DNA of 5,370 nucleotides. It comes from Bacteroidota bacterium. GTDB taxonomy: Bacteria > Bacteroidota > Bacteroidia > Flavobacteriales > Flavobacteriaceae. The DNA lies in assembly GCA_022601215.1 (NCBI GenBank), contig JAHZIZ010000293.1, positions 1 through 5,370 of the forward strand. Direction: 5' to 3'. Position numbers and translations under genes: made by a program. Shown in pieces: positions 1 through 5,370 of the stretch. Position 1 is the stretch's first letter, and each line of letters begins with the position of its first letter. Below the pieces are notes generated by a model that had not been told where the DNA came from, searched no databases, and was given only the letters and a program-made list of their open reading frames with translations.

Positions 1-40
1 AACAAATAGGGAAAATTGTCTACAACTTCTCGCTTTCTAA

Positions 41-883
41 TTAAGATTTAGTTTTCTTTCTTTTTTTAAATACGACATTGCCAACCATCCCTATAATGAT
101 AAGCCCCATTCCAATGAGAGCGATTTCATTATGAGTTTCGTCTAGTAGTAATAATCCTAGTAGCAGAGCATATACCAGCTCCATATATTTGAAGGGAGCA
201 ATGGTGTTGGTTTCATTTAGTTGGAATGCCTTGGTCATAAAGACTTGGCCAACAAGTCCAAAAATTCCAATTAAAATTACCCAGAGCCATTCGTCATTTT
301 CAGGCATTCTCCAGTGTTGAATAAAAAAGAGGCTACCTATAATAGAAGCGACCATGAAATAATTGATAATGGTTAGCGCGTGTTCCTTATTTCCTAAAAA
401 CCGTATCACCGTAAAAACGACTCCTAGCAGGACGGCAGATAGGAGTGTAAGCAGAAAACTAAATTGATCAATTCTCAAGTCGGCTCCCTTCAGAAGGAAT
501 ACACCAGAAATGGCAATTGCCAGACTCACCCACTGGAGTTTTTTAACTTTTTCGTGTAAAAATATCACAGCAAGAACCACTGCGAATGCTGGGCCTAAAT
601 AGCGTATCGAGATGGCGGAGCCTAAGGGGATGCGTTGGATCACGAAAAAGAACAAGGCAAGAGATAGGAAGCCGATAAAGCCTCTTACAAAAAGCCATTT
701 TCTCTCGGTCCCTATTATGGGAATTTTTTTCACAAGCATATAGGGGAAGATGAACACAAATGTTCCCATAGCTCTAAAAAAAACTACTTGTAGTGGATGA
801 AAGTCATCTAGATATCGAGCCAATAGGTTCATCCAAGCAAAGGCAAAAGTGGATATTAAGATATAGATAATGCCTCTAAGCAA
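41..883 (-). CDS. EamA/DMT-superfamily transporter, ten transmembrane helices
   Basis: This 280-residue inner-membrane protein has the layout of the drug/metabolite transporter superfamily: two EamA repeats of five helices each, roughly residues 3-132 and 144-273. Hydrophobic segments lie near residues 4-20, 31-50, 64-82, 88-109, 115-133, 142-162, 169-188, 198-217, 230-247 and 254-272, and the C-terminus is a basic cytoplasmic tail (KKRKKTKS). The end of the first repeat carries the typical RYLGPAFAVVLAVIFLHEK pattern, and the second ends similarly with a Glu (LLLLDE). The first codon is TTG. There is no in-frame ATG between the upstream stop and this TTG, and the first internal ATG (Met18, 830-832) would remove most of helix 1. 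From memory, flavobacterial homologues start with a similar M-x-R/K-G-I pattern. DMT proteins export or import small metabolites, but the substrate cannot be inferred. It is transcribed divergently from the propeller gene. Confidence 0.9.
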   Translation of the reverse strand: MLRGIIYILISTFAFAWMNLLARYLDDFHPLQVVFFRAMGTFVFIFPYMLVKKIPIIGTERKWLFVRGFIGFLSLALFFFVIQRIPLGSAISIRYLGPAFAVVLAVIFLHEKVKKLQWVSLAIAISGVFLLKGADLRIDQFSFLLTLLSAVLLGVVFTVIRFLGNKEHALTIINYFMVASIIGSLFFIQHWRMPENDEWLWVILIGIFGLVGQVFMTKAFQLNETNTIAPFKYMELVYALLLGLLLLDETHNEIALIGMGLIIIGMVGNVVFKKRKKTKS

Positions 884-906
884 CGGCTTGGGTTTTAGAT
901 GTGATA

Positions 907-914
907 CAAAGGTA
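907..914 (-). promoter_or_regulatory. Candidate -7 promoter element for the EamA transporter gene
   Basis: On the minus strand this reads TACCTTTG, an exact match to the Bacteroidota -7 consensus TAnnTTTG. It lies 23 bp upstream of the TTG start, which would give a short leader of roughly 15-20 nt. A TTG is present further upstream (gccTTGctt), but only 15 bp separate it from the -7 element, so the -33 element is poor. An eight-base motif with four fixed T/G positions can occur by chance in AT-rich DNA, hence moderate confidence. Confidence 0.4.
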
Positions 915-1022
915 TTACATTCGTAAAAGCAAGGCTATTTTTTATCATTAATAATATTGAACCCATCATTGTTTTTCGCTATTACTTCTTGGATTTTAGT
1001 ATCTTTAACTAAAATTTTAGCC

Positions 1023-3491
1023 ATGAAAAAGTCAATAGTTCTAGGACTTCTAACCATAGCCGTTGTTGGATGTACTAGTGTTTCAGAAAAAAATATTTCA
1101 GAAGAATATAAGGAAACCCCACATGATTTTATGTTTATGCAACGCGCTTATCCTACGGGAGAGATCCGGACAGATGCCTATACTAATGCTATTTCTTGGA
1201 AAAGAGAAAAAGCTTCAAGAACGCAAGCTGCGATATGGGAATTTGCGGGACCTGTAAATATTGGTGGGCGAATTACTGATATTGAGATACCGATAGATCA
1301 AGGGCAAACCTATTATGTGGGAGCTGCTTCTGGGGGTATTTTTAAGACAACTGATGGAGGTGGTACATGGAATCCAATTTTTGACGGTGCTGGGCCATTG
1401 TCTATAGGCGATATGGAAATTTCAAAAGCCGATAGCGACGTTATTTGGGTAGGTACTGGAGAGGTAAATGCAGGGGGAGGTTCTTTAGCTTATGATGGTG
1501 ATGGAGTTTACTACAGTAGTGACGGGGGCCTTACGTGGGAAAGTAAAGGGTTGCCAGATGTGGGTAGTATTGGGAAAGTCTTGATTGATCCAAATGATGC
1601 CAATACAGTTTTTGTTGGAGCTATGGGCCCGTTATTTAGAGATGATACCAATAGAGGAGTGTATCGTAGTACCGATGGAGGAACCACTTGGGAACAAGTT
1701 TTATTTGTAAGTGATATTACGGGTGTAATCGATATGGCGAACCACCCTACCAATAGCGATATCATCTATGCAACAAGTTGGGAACGAGAGCGTCGTCCGC
1801 AATATAGGGACTATGGAGGAGAGACCTCAAGGGTTTATCGATCTTTAGATGGAGGGGATACTTGGAGTGAGCTTACTAACGGACTTCCTGGAGCGGCAAA
1901 TAAAGGACGTATAAGCATTGATATTGCTCAATCTAATCCAGATGTTTTGTATACTCGATATACCGATGCTAATGGTAGTATTAGTGGGGTATACCGAACT
2001 TCAGATGGAGGGGATTCATGGATTCAAGTAAATTCTAGTCAATTGACAAATGTTGGTTTTCATTGGTGGTTTCGCGGAATTTTTGTAGATCCAAGTGATG
2101 AGAACACACTCTATAACGTTGATTTCGTTGTTGAAAAATCTACAGATGGAGGTCAGAATTGGTCTACAGCTTTCCCAAATGTGCATGTGGATCAGCATGC
2201 CATGGCCTTTAATACAGTTAACGATAATGAGGTGTTATTAGGAAATGATGGTGGGTTGTATAAAAGTGTTAATGATGGTGCGACTTCTGTGAAGGATCTT
2301 ACTTTACCTATTACTCAATTTTATCGATTTTATGTGGACCCTCAGGATGGTGATAAAATCTATGGTGGATCACAGGATAATAATACCATTAGAACGACTA
2401 CGGGAGGTTTGAATGATTGGACTCCAATTTTCGGAGGCGATGGGTTTCAGTCCTTGGTGGATGCTACTAATACAAACGTTATTTATGCGCTGTCTCAGAA
2501 CGGAAATTTAGGGAAGTCGGTGAATGATGCCGCTTCTTTTTTTAATGCGACCTCTGGTATTGCAGGAAGTGATCGAAATAATTGGGATACACCGATCACA
2601 TTCGATCCGCAAAATTCAGATATTGTTTATTATGGTACACAACGGGTATGGCAATCGACCAATGCGGCAGGAAGTTGGACGGCAATTAGTGCCGATTTGA
2701 CCAACGGTTCTGGTGGAGGGAATTTAAGTTTTGGAACGATTATATCAATAGATGTATCGCCATTGGATAGTGATGTGCTTGTGGTGGGTACAGATGATGG
2801 TAATGTATGGATTACTCAAGACGGCGGTGGGAATTGGACAAATGTTTCAACCACACTTCCGAACTTATGGACTACAAAAGTATTAGCAGATAGAGCAGAT
2901 GTAAACGCTTTCTATGTAACCTTTTCGGGATACCGTTATGGCGAAGATTTAGGGCACGTATTTAAGACGGAAGACGCAGGAGTTACTTGGACCGATATAG
3001 GTGGAACCCTGCCAGATATCCCTGTAAATGATATTGTAAAAGATCGCTATGATAACTTGTTTTTAGGGACGGATATTGGCGTTTTTGCTAGTGCCGATGA
3101 TGGTGTTAATTGGGCGCCATTTGGAGATAATATGCCTGAAGTTGTAGTGACAGATATGCACATACATGAAGCGGATGAGTTATTGTATGCTGCTACTTAT
3201 GGACGCTCTGCTTATAAGGTTGATATTGCAAATGACGTGCTAGATGTATCCTCTTCTGTTTTTGCGGAAGGAGTAGTACTGTATCCAAACCCGGCGTCGG
3301 ATATGGTGAATATTTCTATTTCTGAAGCTAACCAAGCTGTTGAGGTTATCATTTATGATGCTTTAGGTCGATTGATGCACTCGGTTACTACTGAAGGAAT
3401 TATTAATATATCCCAATTAAATACGGGAGTGTATTATGTGAAAGTGGTGCAAGGTAAAAAGCAGGCGGTAAAAAAATTACTGGTTAAATAA
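1023..3491 (+). CDS. Exported Asp-box (BNR/sortilin-like) β-propeller protein with lipobox and T9SS type A sorting domain
   Basis: The 822-residue product starts at ATG 1023. The open frame extends upstream to a TTG at 957, but the MKKSIVLGLLTIAVVGC segment is a clear N-terminal signal, with a lipobox (VVGC) placing the modified Cys at 17. Residues 34-64 hold an RAYPTGEI-type linker, then W-x-x-x-GPVNIGGR begins the propeller. Asp-box repeats (S/T-x-D-x-G-x-x-W) occur near 109, 165, 216, 274, 326, 373, 598, 649 and 690, with degenerate copies near 415, 458, 499 and 545. This suggests two tandem propellers. Family signatures include GNDGGLYKS (407), GGSQDNNT (448) and ATYGRSAY (724). Residues 751-822 form a T9SS type A sorting domain: LYPNP near 753, then β-strands, a GVYYVKV strand and a Lys-rich end. 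The protein is probably exported and placed on the surface or released. Similar propellers occur in GH74 enzymes and VPS10/sortilin proteins, but no catalytic residues can be assigned, so binding or enzymatic function is unknown. Confidence 0.9.
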   Translation: MKKSIVLGLLTIAVVGCTSVSEKNISEEYKETPHDFMFMQRAYPTGEIRTDAYTNAISWKREKASRTQAAIWEFAGPVNIGGRITDIEIPIDQGQTYYVGAASGGIFKTTDGGGTWNPIFDGAGPLSIGDMEISKADSDVIWVGTGEVNAGGGSLAYDGDGVYYSSDGGLTWESKGLPDVGSIGKVLIDPNDANTVFVGAMGPLFRDDTNRGVYRSTDGGTTWEQVLFVSDITGVIDMANHPTNSDIIYATSWERERRPQYRDYGGETSRVYRSLDGGDTWSELTNGLPGAANKGRISIDIAQSNPDVLYTRYTDANGSISGVYRTSDGGDSWIQVNSSQLTNVGFHWWFRGIFVDPSDENTLYNVDFVVEKSTDGGQNWSTAFPNVHVDQHAMAFNTVNDNEVLLGNDGGLYKSVNDGATSVKDLTLPITQFYRFYVDPQDGDKIYGGSQDNNTIRTTTGGLNDWTPIFGGDGFQSLVDATNTNVIYALSQNGNLGKSVNDAASFFNATSGIAGSDRNNWDTPITFDPQNSDIVYYGTQRVWQSTNAAGSWTAISADLTNGSGGGNLSFGTIISIDVSPLDSDVLVVGTDDGNVWITQDGGGNWTNVSTTLPNLWTTKVLADRADVNAFYVTFSGYRYGEDLGHVFKTEDAGVTWTDIGGTLPDIPVNDIVKDRYDNLFLGTDIGVFASADDGVNWAPFGDNMPEVVVTDMHIHEADELLYAATYGRSAYKVDIANDVLDVSSSVFAEGVVLYPNPASDMVNISISEANQAVEVIIYDALGRLMHSVTTEGIINISQLNTGVYYVKVVQGKKQAVKKLLVK

Positions 3492-3502
3492 ATTTAGTAA
3501 GT

Positions 3503-4720
3503 ATTACTTATTCTGAGACTTTAAATTGGTTGTTCGCACAGCTCCCTATGTACCAAAGAATTGGTAAAGCTGCGTATAAGGCAGACTTATCCAATACATG
3601 GAGGTTGATGGACTATCTTGATCATCCGGAAATGGGATTTAAGAGCGTTCATTTGGCTGGTACCAATGGGAAGGGTTCTACTAGTCATTTATTGGCCTCA
3701 GTTCTTCAGGAGGCGGGATATACGGTAGGCCTTTATACGTCGCCACATCTGAAAGATTTTAGAGAGCGAATTAAGATTAACGGAGAAATGATTCCTAAGC
3801 GAACCGTTTCATCCTTTGTAGCTCGACATAAAGTTTATTTCGAAACCAACGAACTCAGTTTTTTTGAAATGACTGTAGGATTGGCTTTTGACTACTTCAA
3901 AAATAAGAAAGTAGATATCGCTATTGTTGAAGTGGGTTTGGGAGGTAGATTGGATAGTACAAATGTATTAATCCCAGCAGTTTCAGTAATAACGAATATT
4001 GGATTAGATCACACTCAGTTTTTAGGAACTACGTTACAGCAAATTGCCGCTGAAAAGGCAGGAATTATGAAAAGGGACGTACCAGTCATAATTGGTGAGC
4101 AGACTGCTGAAACCCGCCCAGTTTTTGAAGAGAAAGCTAAAGAAGAGGGGGCTCGATTACTATTTGCGCAAGAACAAGAAGTCCCAAAGTTATCGTCTGA
4201 TTTATTGGGAGATTATCAGAAGCACAATAAGAGAACTGCTTGGGTTGCCCTGCAAGAATTAAATCGTTTGGGATGGAAAGTATCTGATAATGCAATTAAA
4301 TCGGGGTTTCAACATGTTGTAAAAAACACAGGGTTGTTGGGTAGGTGGCAACAACTTAACGAGGTGCCAAGGGTAATTTGTGATACTGCTCATAATAAGG
4401 AAGGACTTTCTTATACCATGAAGCAACTTAATAAGATTGAGGTAAAACAGTTGCACGTTGTATTGGGTGTAGTTTCTGATAAGGACTTGATGGCTATCTT
4501 ACCTCTGTTTCCGAAAGATGCAAAGTATTATTTTTGTGCACCAAAAATCTCTCGTGCCATGGATGCGCAAGTTCTTCAGAGAGAGGCTTTGTCTTATGGG
4601 TTAAAAGGTGAAGTATATGTCAGTGTTAAAGGGGCTTACAAAGTAGCTTTGAAAGAAGCAGAAACTGAAGATTTGATTTATGTGGGTGGGAGTACTTTTG
4701 TAGTAGGAGAAGTTTTATGA
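3503..4720 (+). CDS. folC: Bifunctional dihydrofolate synthase / folylpolyglutamate synthase, ATT start
   Basis: FolC is a cytosolic ATP-dependent Mur-ligase-family enzyme that adds glutamate to dihydropteroate and then further glutamates to reduced folates. The 405-residue frame has the P-loop GTNGKGS (53-59), YTSPHLKDFRERI (78-90), SFFEMTVGLAFDYF (119-132), VEVGLGGRLDSTN (142-154), TNIGLDHTQFLG (164-175), AAEKAGIMK (182-190, with the Lys that is carbamylated in this family) and CDTAHN (293-298). It ends in the usual YVGGSTFVVGEVL. Start choice: the first conventional start is TTG 3530, with an ATG at 3548. The open frame upstream encodes ITYSETLNWLF, which resembles the M-x-Y-x-E-T-x-x-W-[ML]-F opening I recall for flavobacterial FolC, and the ATT at 3503 sits where those proteins have Met. 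The in-frame stop is at 3485-3487. The gene begins 11 bp after the propeller gene and may be read from its transcript or from a promoter inside it. Function is certain; the start codon is inferred. Confidence 0.93.
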   Translation: MTYSETLNWLFAQLPMYQRIGKAAYKADLSNTWRLMDYLDHPEMGFKSVHLAGTNGKGSTSHLLASVLQEAGYTVGLYTSPHLKDFRERIKINGEMIPKRTVSSFVARHKVYFETNELSFFEMTVGLAFDYFKNKKVDIAIVEVGLGGRLDSTNVLIPAVSVITNIGLDHTQFLGTTLQQIAAEKAGIMKRDVPVIIGEQTAETRPVFEEKAKEEGARLLFAQEQEVPKLSSDLLGDYQKHNKRTAWVALQELNRLGWKVSDNAIKSGFQHVVKNTGLLGRWQQLNEVPRVICDTAHNKEGLSYTMKQLNKIEVKQLHVVLGVVSDKDLMAILPLFPKDAKYYFCAPKISRAMDAQVLQREALSYGLKGEVYVSVKGAYKVALKEAETEDLIYVGGSTFVVGEVL

Positions 4721-4737
4721 TATTTTTTAATTTTTTG

Positions 4738-4768
4738 TTTGCGGGAAATAAAAACTCCCTTATATTTG
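4738..4768 (+). promoter_or_regulatory. Bacteroidota-type promoter for tRNA-Val(TAC)
   Basis: A TTTG at 4738-4741 and TATATTTG at 4761-4768 are separated by 19 bp. This is an exact match to the Bacteroidota -33/-7 architecture TTTG-N(about 19)-TAnnTTTG. Transcription would begin around 4774-4776, leaving a leader of about 12 nt before the mature tRNA at 4788. The -33 element lies only 17 bp after the folC stop codon, so the tRNA is probably transcribed independently of folC. Confidence 0.72.
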
Positions 4769-4787
4769 CACCCGCTAACAACGTTAG

Positions 4788-4862
4788 GGGCGCTTAGCTC
4801 AGTTGGTTCAGAGCACCTCGTTTACACCGAGGGGGTCGGGGGTTCGAATCCCTCAGCGCCCA
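4788..4862 (+). tRNA. tRNA-Val, anticodon TAC
   Basis: This is a complete 75-nt cloverleaf. The acceptor arms gggcgct and agcgccc (4855-4861) pair over 7 bp. The D arm is gctc/gagc, the anticodon stem cctcg/cgagg, and the anticodon loop tttacac places TAC at 4823-4825. The T arm is closed around the canonical loop ttcgaat. The discriminator is A4862 and CCA is not encoded (cat follows), so it is added after transcription. The anticodon reads GUA and probably GUG/GUU valine codons. A dedicated promoter lies upstream and an intrinsic terminator downstream. Confidence 0.96.
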
Positions 4863-4872
4863 CATCACAGAC

Positions 4873-4902
4873 AAAATCCACATCGAAAGATGTGGATTTT
4901 TT
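4873..4902 (+). terminator. Intrinsic terminator of tRNA-Val(TAC), GAAA tetraloop
   Basis: The arms 4873-4884 and 4889-4900 pair over 12 bp (aaaatccacatc with its complement) around a GAAA tetraloop at 4885-4888. They run into a T-tract at 4897-4902. The hairpin begins 10 nt after the tRNA discriminator base. Because the A-tract and T-tract pair at the stem base, it may also work weakly on the minus strand. A near-identical copy follows the second tRNA. Confidence 0.88.
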
Positions 4903-4949
4903 ATTGATCTAAAGTCAAACTACTTAGGCCTTTTGTCAAAAAGGTTCTT

Positions 4950-4957
4950 TATTTTTG
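4950..4957 (+). promoter_or_regulatory. Candidate -7 promoter element for tRNA-Val(GAC)
   Basis: TATTTTTG matches TAnnTTTG and ends 11 bp before the mature tRNA start, implying a leader of only a few bases. The nearest TTTG (4932-4935) is only 14 bp upstream, shorter than the usual spacing, so the -33 element is poor. A separate promoter is expected because a strong terminator separates this tRNA from the first one. Read-through from the first unit is the alternative. Confidence 0.42.
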
Positions 4958-4968
4958 TTTAGAAGTAT

Positions 4969-5043
4969 GGGTCATTAACTCAGTTGGTTCAGAGTGTTAC
5001 CTTGACAGGGTAGAAGTCACTGGTTCGAATCCAGTATGACCCA
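4969..5043 (+). tRNA. tRNA-Val, anticodon GAC
   Basis: This is a complete 75-nt cloverleaf. The acceptor arms gggtcat and atgaccc (5036-5042) pair over 7 bp. The D arm is actc/gagt, the anticodon stem ttacc/ggtag has a terminal T-G wobble, and the loop ttgacag places GAC at 5004-5006. The T arm actgg/ccagt encloses ttcgaat. The discriminator is A5043 and CCA is not encoded. The anticodon reads GUC and GUU valine codons, complementing the TAC isoacceptor just upstream. GAC should not be confused with GTC, which would be Asp. The D-arm stretch of 16 bases (4979-4994) is identical to that of the first tRNA. Confidence 0.94.
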
Positions 5044-5053
5044 CATCGCAGAC

Positions 5054-5083
5054 AAAAACCACATCGAAAGATGTGGTTTTTTT
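5054..5083 (+). terminator. Intrinsic terminator of tRNA-Val(GAC), GAAA tetraloop
   Basis: The arms 5054-5065 and 5070-5081 pair over 12 bp around a GAAA loop at 5066-5069, with a T-tract at 5077-5083. The hairpin starts 10 nt after the tRNA discriminator, exactly as in the first unit. It differs from the first terminator by one swapped base pair (T-A to A-T). It also separates the tRNAs from the convergent DUF2452 gene. Confidence 0.88.
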
Positions 5084-5177
5084 ATTTGTGATACGTTTTA
5101 TTTCACTAGTGTTATGTGGATTTTGTACGGGTAACGGAGGATTGATTCTTGATCGCATTAATGATCGCTCCCGAGGG
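5084..5177. other. Convergent intergenic spacer with no recognised gene
   Basis: This 94-bp stretch lies between the second tRNA terminator and the stop codon of the minus-strand DUF2452 gene. It holds a short direct repeat gatcgc-attaat-gatcgc (around 5151-5168) and an 11-base match (5114-5124) to the 3' arm of the first tRNA terminator. No convincing terminator serving the minus-strand gene is visible, apart from possible bidirectional use of the tRNA terminator. Confidence 0.5.
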
Positions 5178-5370
5178 TTATAACTTTTCCCAAATCGTAT
5201 CCGCATTAAGTCTGAAACTTCCTATAAAATCAAAAGAGCACTCTTTTGGACCTATAATAGATAGGAAAGGTTGTCCATTTTTATTACGATAGAGTTGATA
5301 GGTTTCACCTACAACAGGCTCGAAACTAAATTTTGCTTGATACACAAGGTTATTATATTCAAATTGTGAA
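5178..5370 (-). CDS. DUF2452 family protein, C-terminal part (cut by window end)
   Basis: Reading leftward from the window edge, an open frame of 63 codons ends at TAA (5178-5180). The visible sequence contains FEPVVGETYQLYRNKNGQPF, then LSIIGPKE, DFIGSFRLNAD and a final WEKL. This matches the DUF2452 family (which includes human C1orf50) as I remember it: G-x-x-Y-x-LY, a turn with Gly, an S-I-I-x-PKE segment, DF-x-G and a terminal Trp. The family has no established biochemical role, so none is assigned. One oddity is that the residue after PKE, usually Trp in the family, is Cys here (codon TGC). The N-terminal half and the start codon lie beyond the window. The gene converges on the tRNA pair. 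The frame and stop are directly visible; the family assignment rests on recalled motifs. Confidence 0.72.
   Translation of the reverse strand, partial: SQFEYNNLVYQAKFSFEPVVGETYQLYRNKNGQPFLSIIGPKECSFDFIGSFRLNADTIWEKL

Larger units (their letters stand above)
4861..5087 (+). repeat. Two-copy direct repeat: tRNA trailer plus terminator
   Basis: Copy 1 occupies about 4861-4906 and copy 2 about 5042-5087. They are nearly identical from the tRNA 3' end through the hairpin and T-tract. The observed differences are A4867 versus G5048 in the trailer and the flipped stem pair 4877/4896 versus 5058/5077. The tRNA starts, D arms and terminator loops of both units are all 181 bp apart, so the whole tRNA-terminator cassette is in register. 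The spacer between the units is not part of the repeat. Confidence 0.85.

Noticed and set aside
1..44. Tail of a plus-strand gene ending at TAA 42-44 (QIGKIVYNFSLSN), overlapping the transporter stop
   Set aside because: Only 13 codons are visible, a second plus-strand frame is also open here, and no family can be recognised. It may be real, but the window cannot support it.
952..1007. Possible promoters for the propeller gene: TAATATTG (952-959) and TATCTTTA (1000-1007)
   Set aside because: Each misses one position of TAnnTTTG and neither has a TTTG at the right distance upstream. In such AT-rich DNA this is not enough to call.
957..1022. N-terminal extension of the propeller protein from TTG 957
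   Set aside because: The ATG at 1023 opens a textbook signal peptide with a lipobox. The 22 extra residues would bury it, and they read like translated intergenic sequence.
1063..2198. Three open frames of 60-84 codons within the propeller gene (1063-1257 plus, 1511-1765 minus, 2016-2198 minus)
   Set aside because: They are shadows of the repetitive coding sequence in other frames, with no recognisable protein features.
1023..3491. Assignment of the propeller protein as a sialidase or GH74 glycoside hydrolase
   Set aside because: Asp-boxes are structural and occur in many non-enzymatic propellers. No catalytic residue set could be identified.
4259..4456. A 65-codon minus-strand open frame inside folC
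   Set aside because: It is antisense to conserved FolC motifs and has no protein-like pattern of its own.
4929..4944. Small inverted repeat CCTTTT-gtca-AAAAGG between the two tRNAs
   Set aside because: It has a 6-bp, mostly A-T stem and lies directly upstream of the putative -7 element. A strong terminator already precedes it, so a second terminator is not convincing.
4997..5206. A 69-codon minus-strand open frame ending in GFEPVTSTLSR
   Set aside because: This is the well-known false protein produced by translating the antisense of a tRNA T arm and 3' end. It overlaps tRNA-Val(GAC), its terminator and the end of the DUF2452 gene.
1..5370. CRISPR array, insertion sequence, prophage, toxin-antitoxin or defence genes
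   Set aside because: No spaced repeats, terminal inverted repeats, transposase or phage-like frames were seen. The only repeats are the tRNA-terminator units and the coding Asp-boxes.

Overview
The window looks like chromosomal DNA of a member of the Bacteroidota, most likely class Flavobacteriia. Four observations support this. A secreted β-propeller protein ends in a type A sorting domain of the type IX secretion system (T9SS), which is confined to this phylum. The DNA is AT-rich. The promoters visible upstream of the tRNAs and of the transporter gene follow the Bacteroidota -7 element TAnnTTTG rather than the E. coli -10. The tRNA genes do not encode their CCA ends, and no strong Shine-Dalgarno sequences precede the genes. 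Genus or species cannot be read from the window.

Layout from left to right. Positions 41-883 (minus strand) encode a ten-helix EamA/DMT-family transporter that starts at TTG. A 139-bp divergent intergenic region follows. Positions 1023-3491 (plus) encode an 822-residue exported protein of Asp-box (BNR/sortilin-like) β-propeller repeats, with a lipoprotein-type signal peptide at the front and a T9SS sorting domain at the back. Only 11 bp later comes folC (dihydrofolate/folylpolyglutamate synthase). Its best-supported start is a non-canonical ATT codon at 3503, which gives positions 3503-4720. Next are two tRNA-Val genes, anticodons TAC (4788-4862) and GAC (4969-5043). Each is followed at the same offset by an almost identical GAAA-capped intrinsic terminator, so the two tRNA-terminator units lie in register 181 bp apart. 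At the right edge, on the minus strand, is the C-terminal part of a DUF2452 (C1orf50-like) protein, 5178-5370, cut by the window end.

Functionally this is mostly housekeeping sequence: folate metabolism, valine decoding, a small-solute exporter candidate and a surface protein. The transporter and the propeller gene are divergently transcribed. The propeller gene and folC may be co-transcribed because of their 11-bp gap. The tRNAs and the DUF2452 gene converge. I see no CRISPR array, insertion sequence, prophage, defence island or obviously undescribed multigene system. The most interesting points are the ATT start of folC, the pairing of a lipobox with a T9SS sorting domain, and the duplicated tRNA-terminator cassette with a compensated base-pair change.
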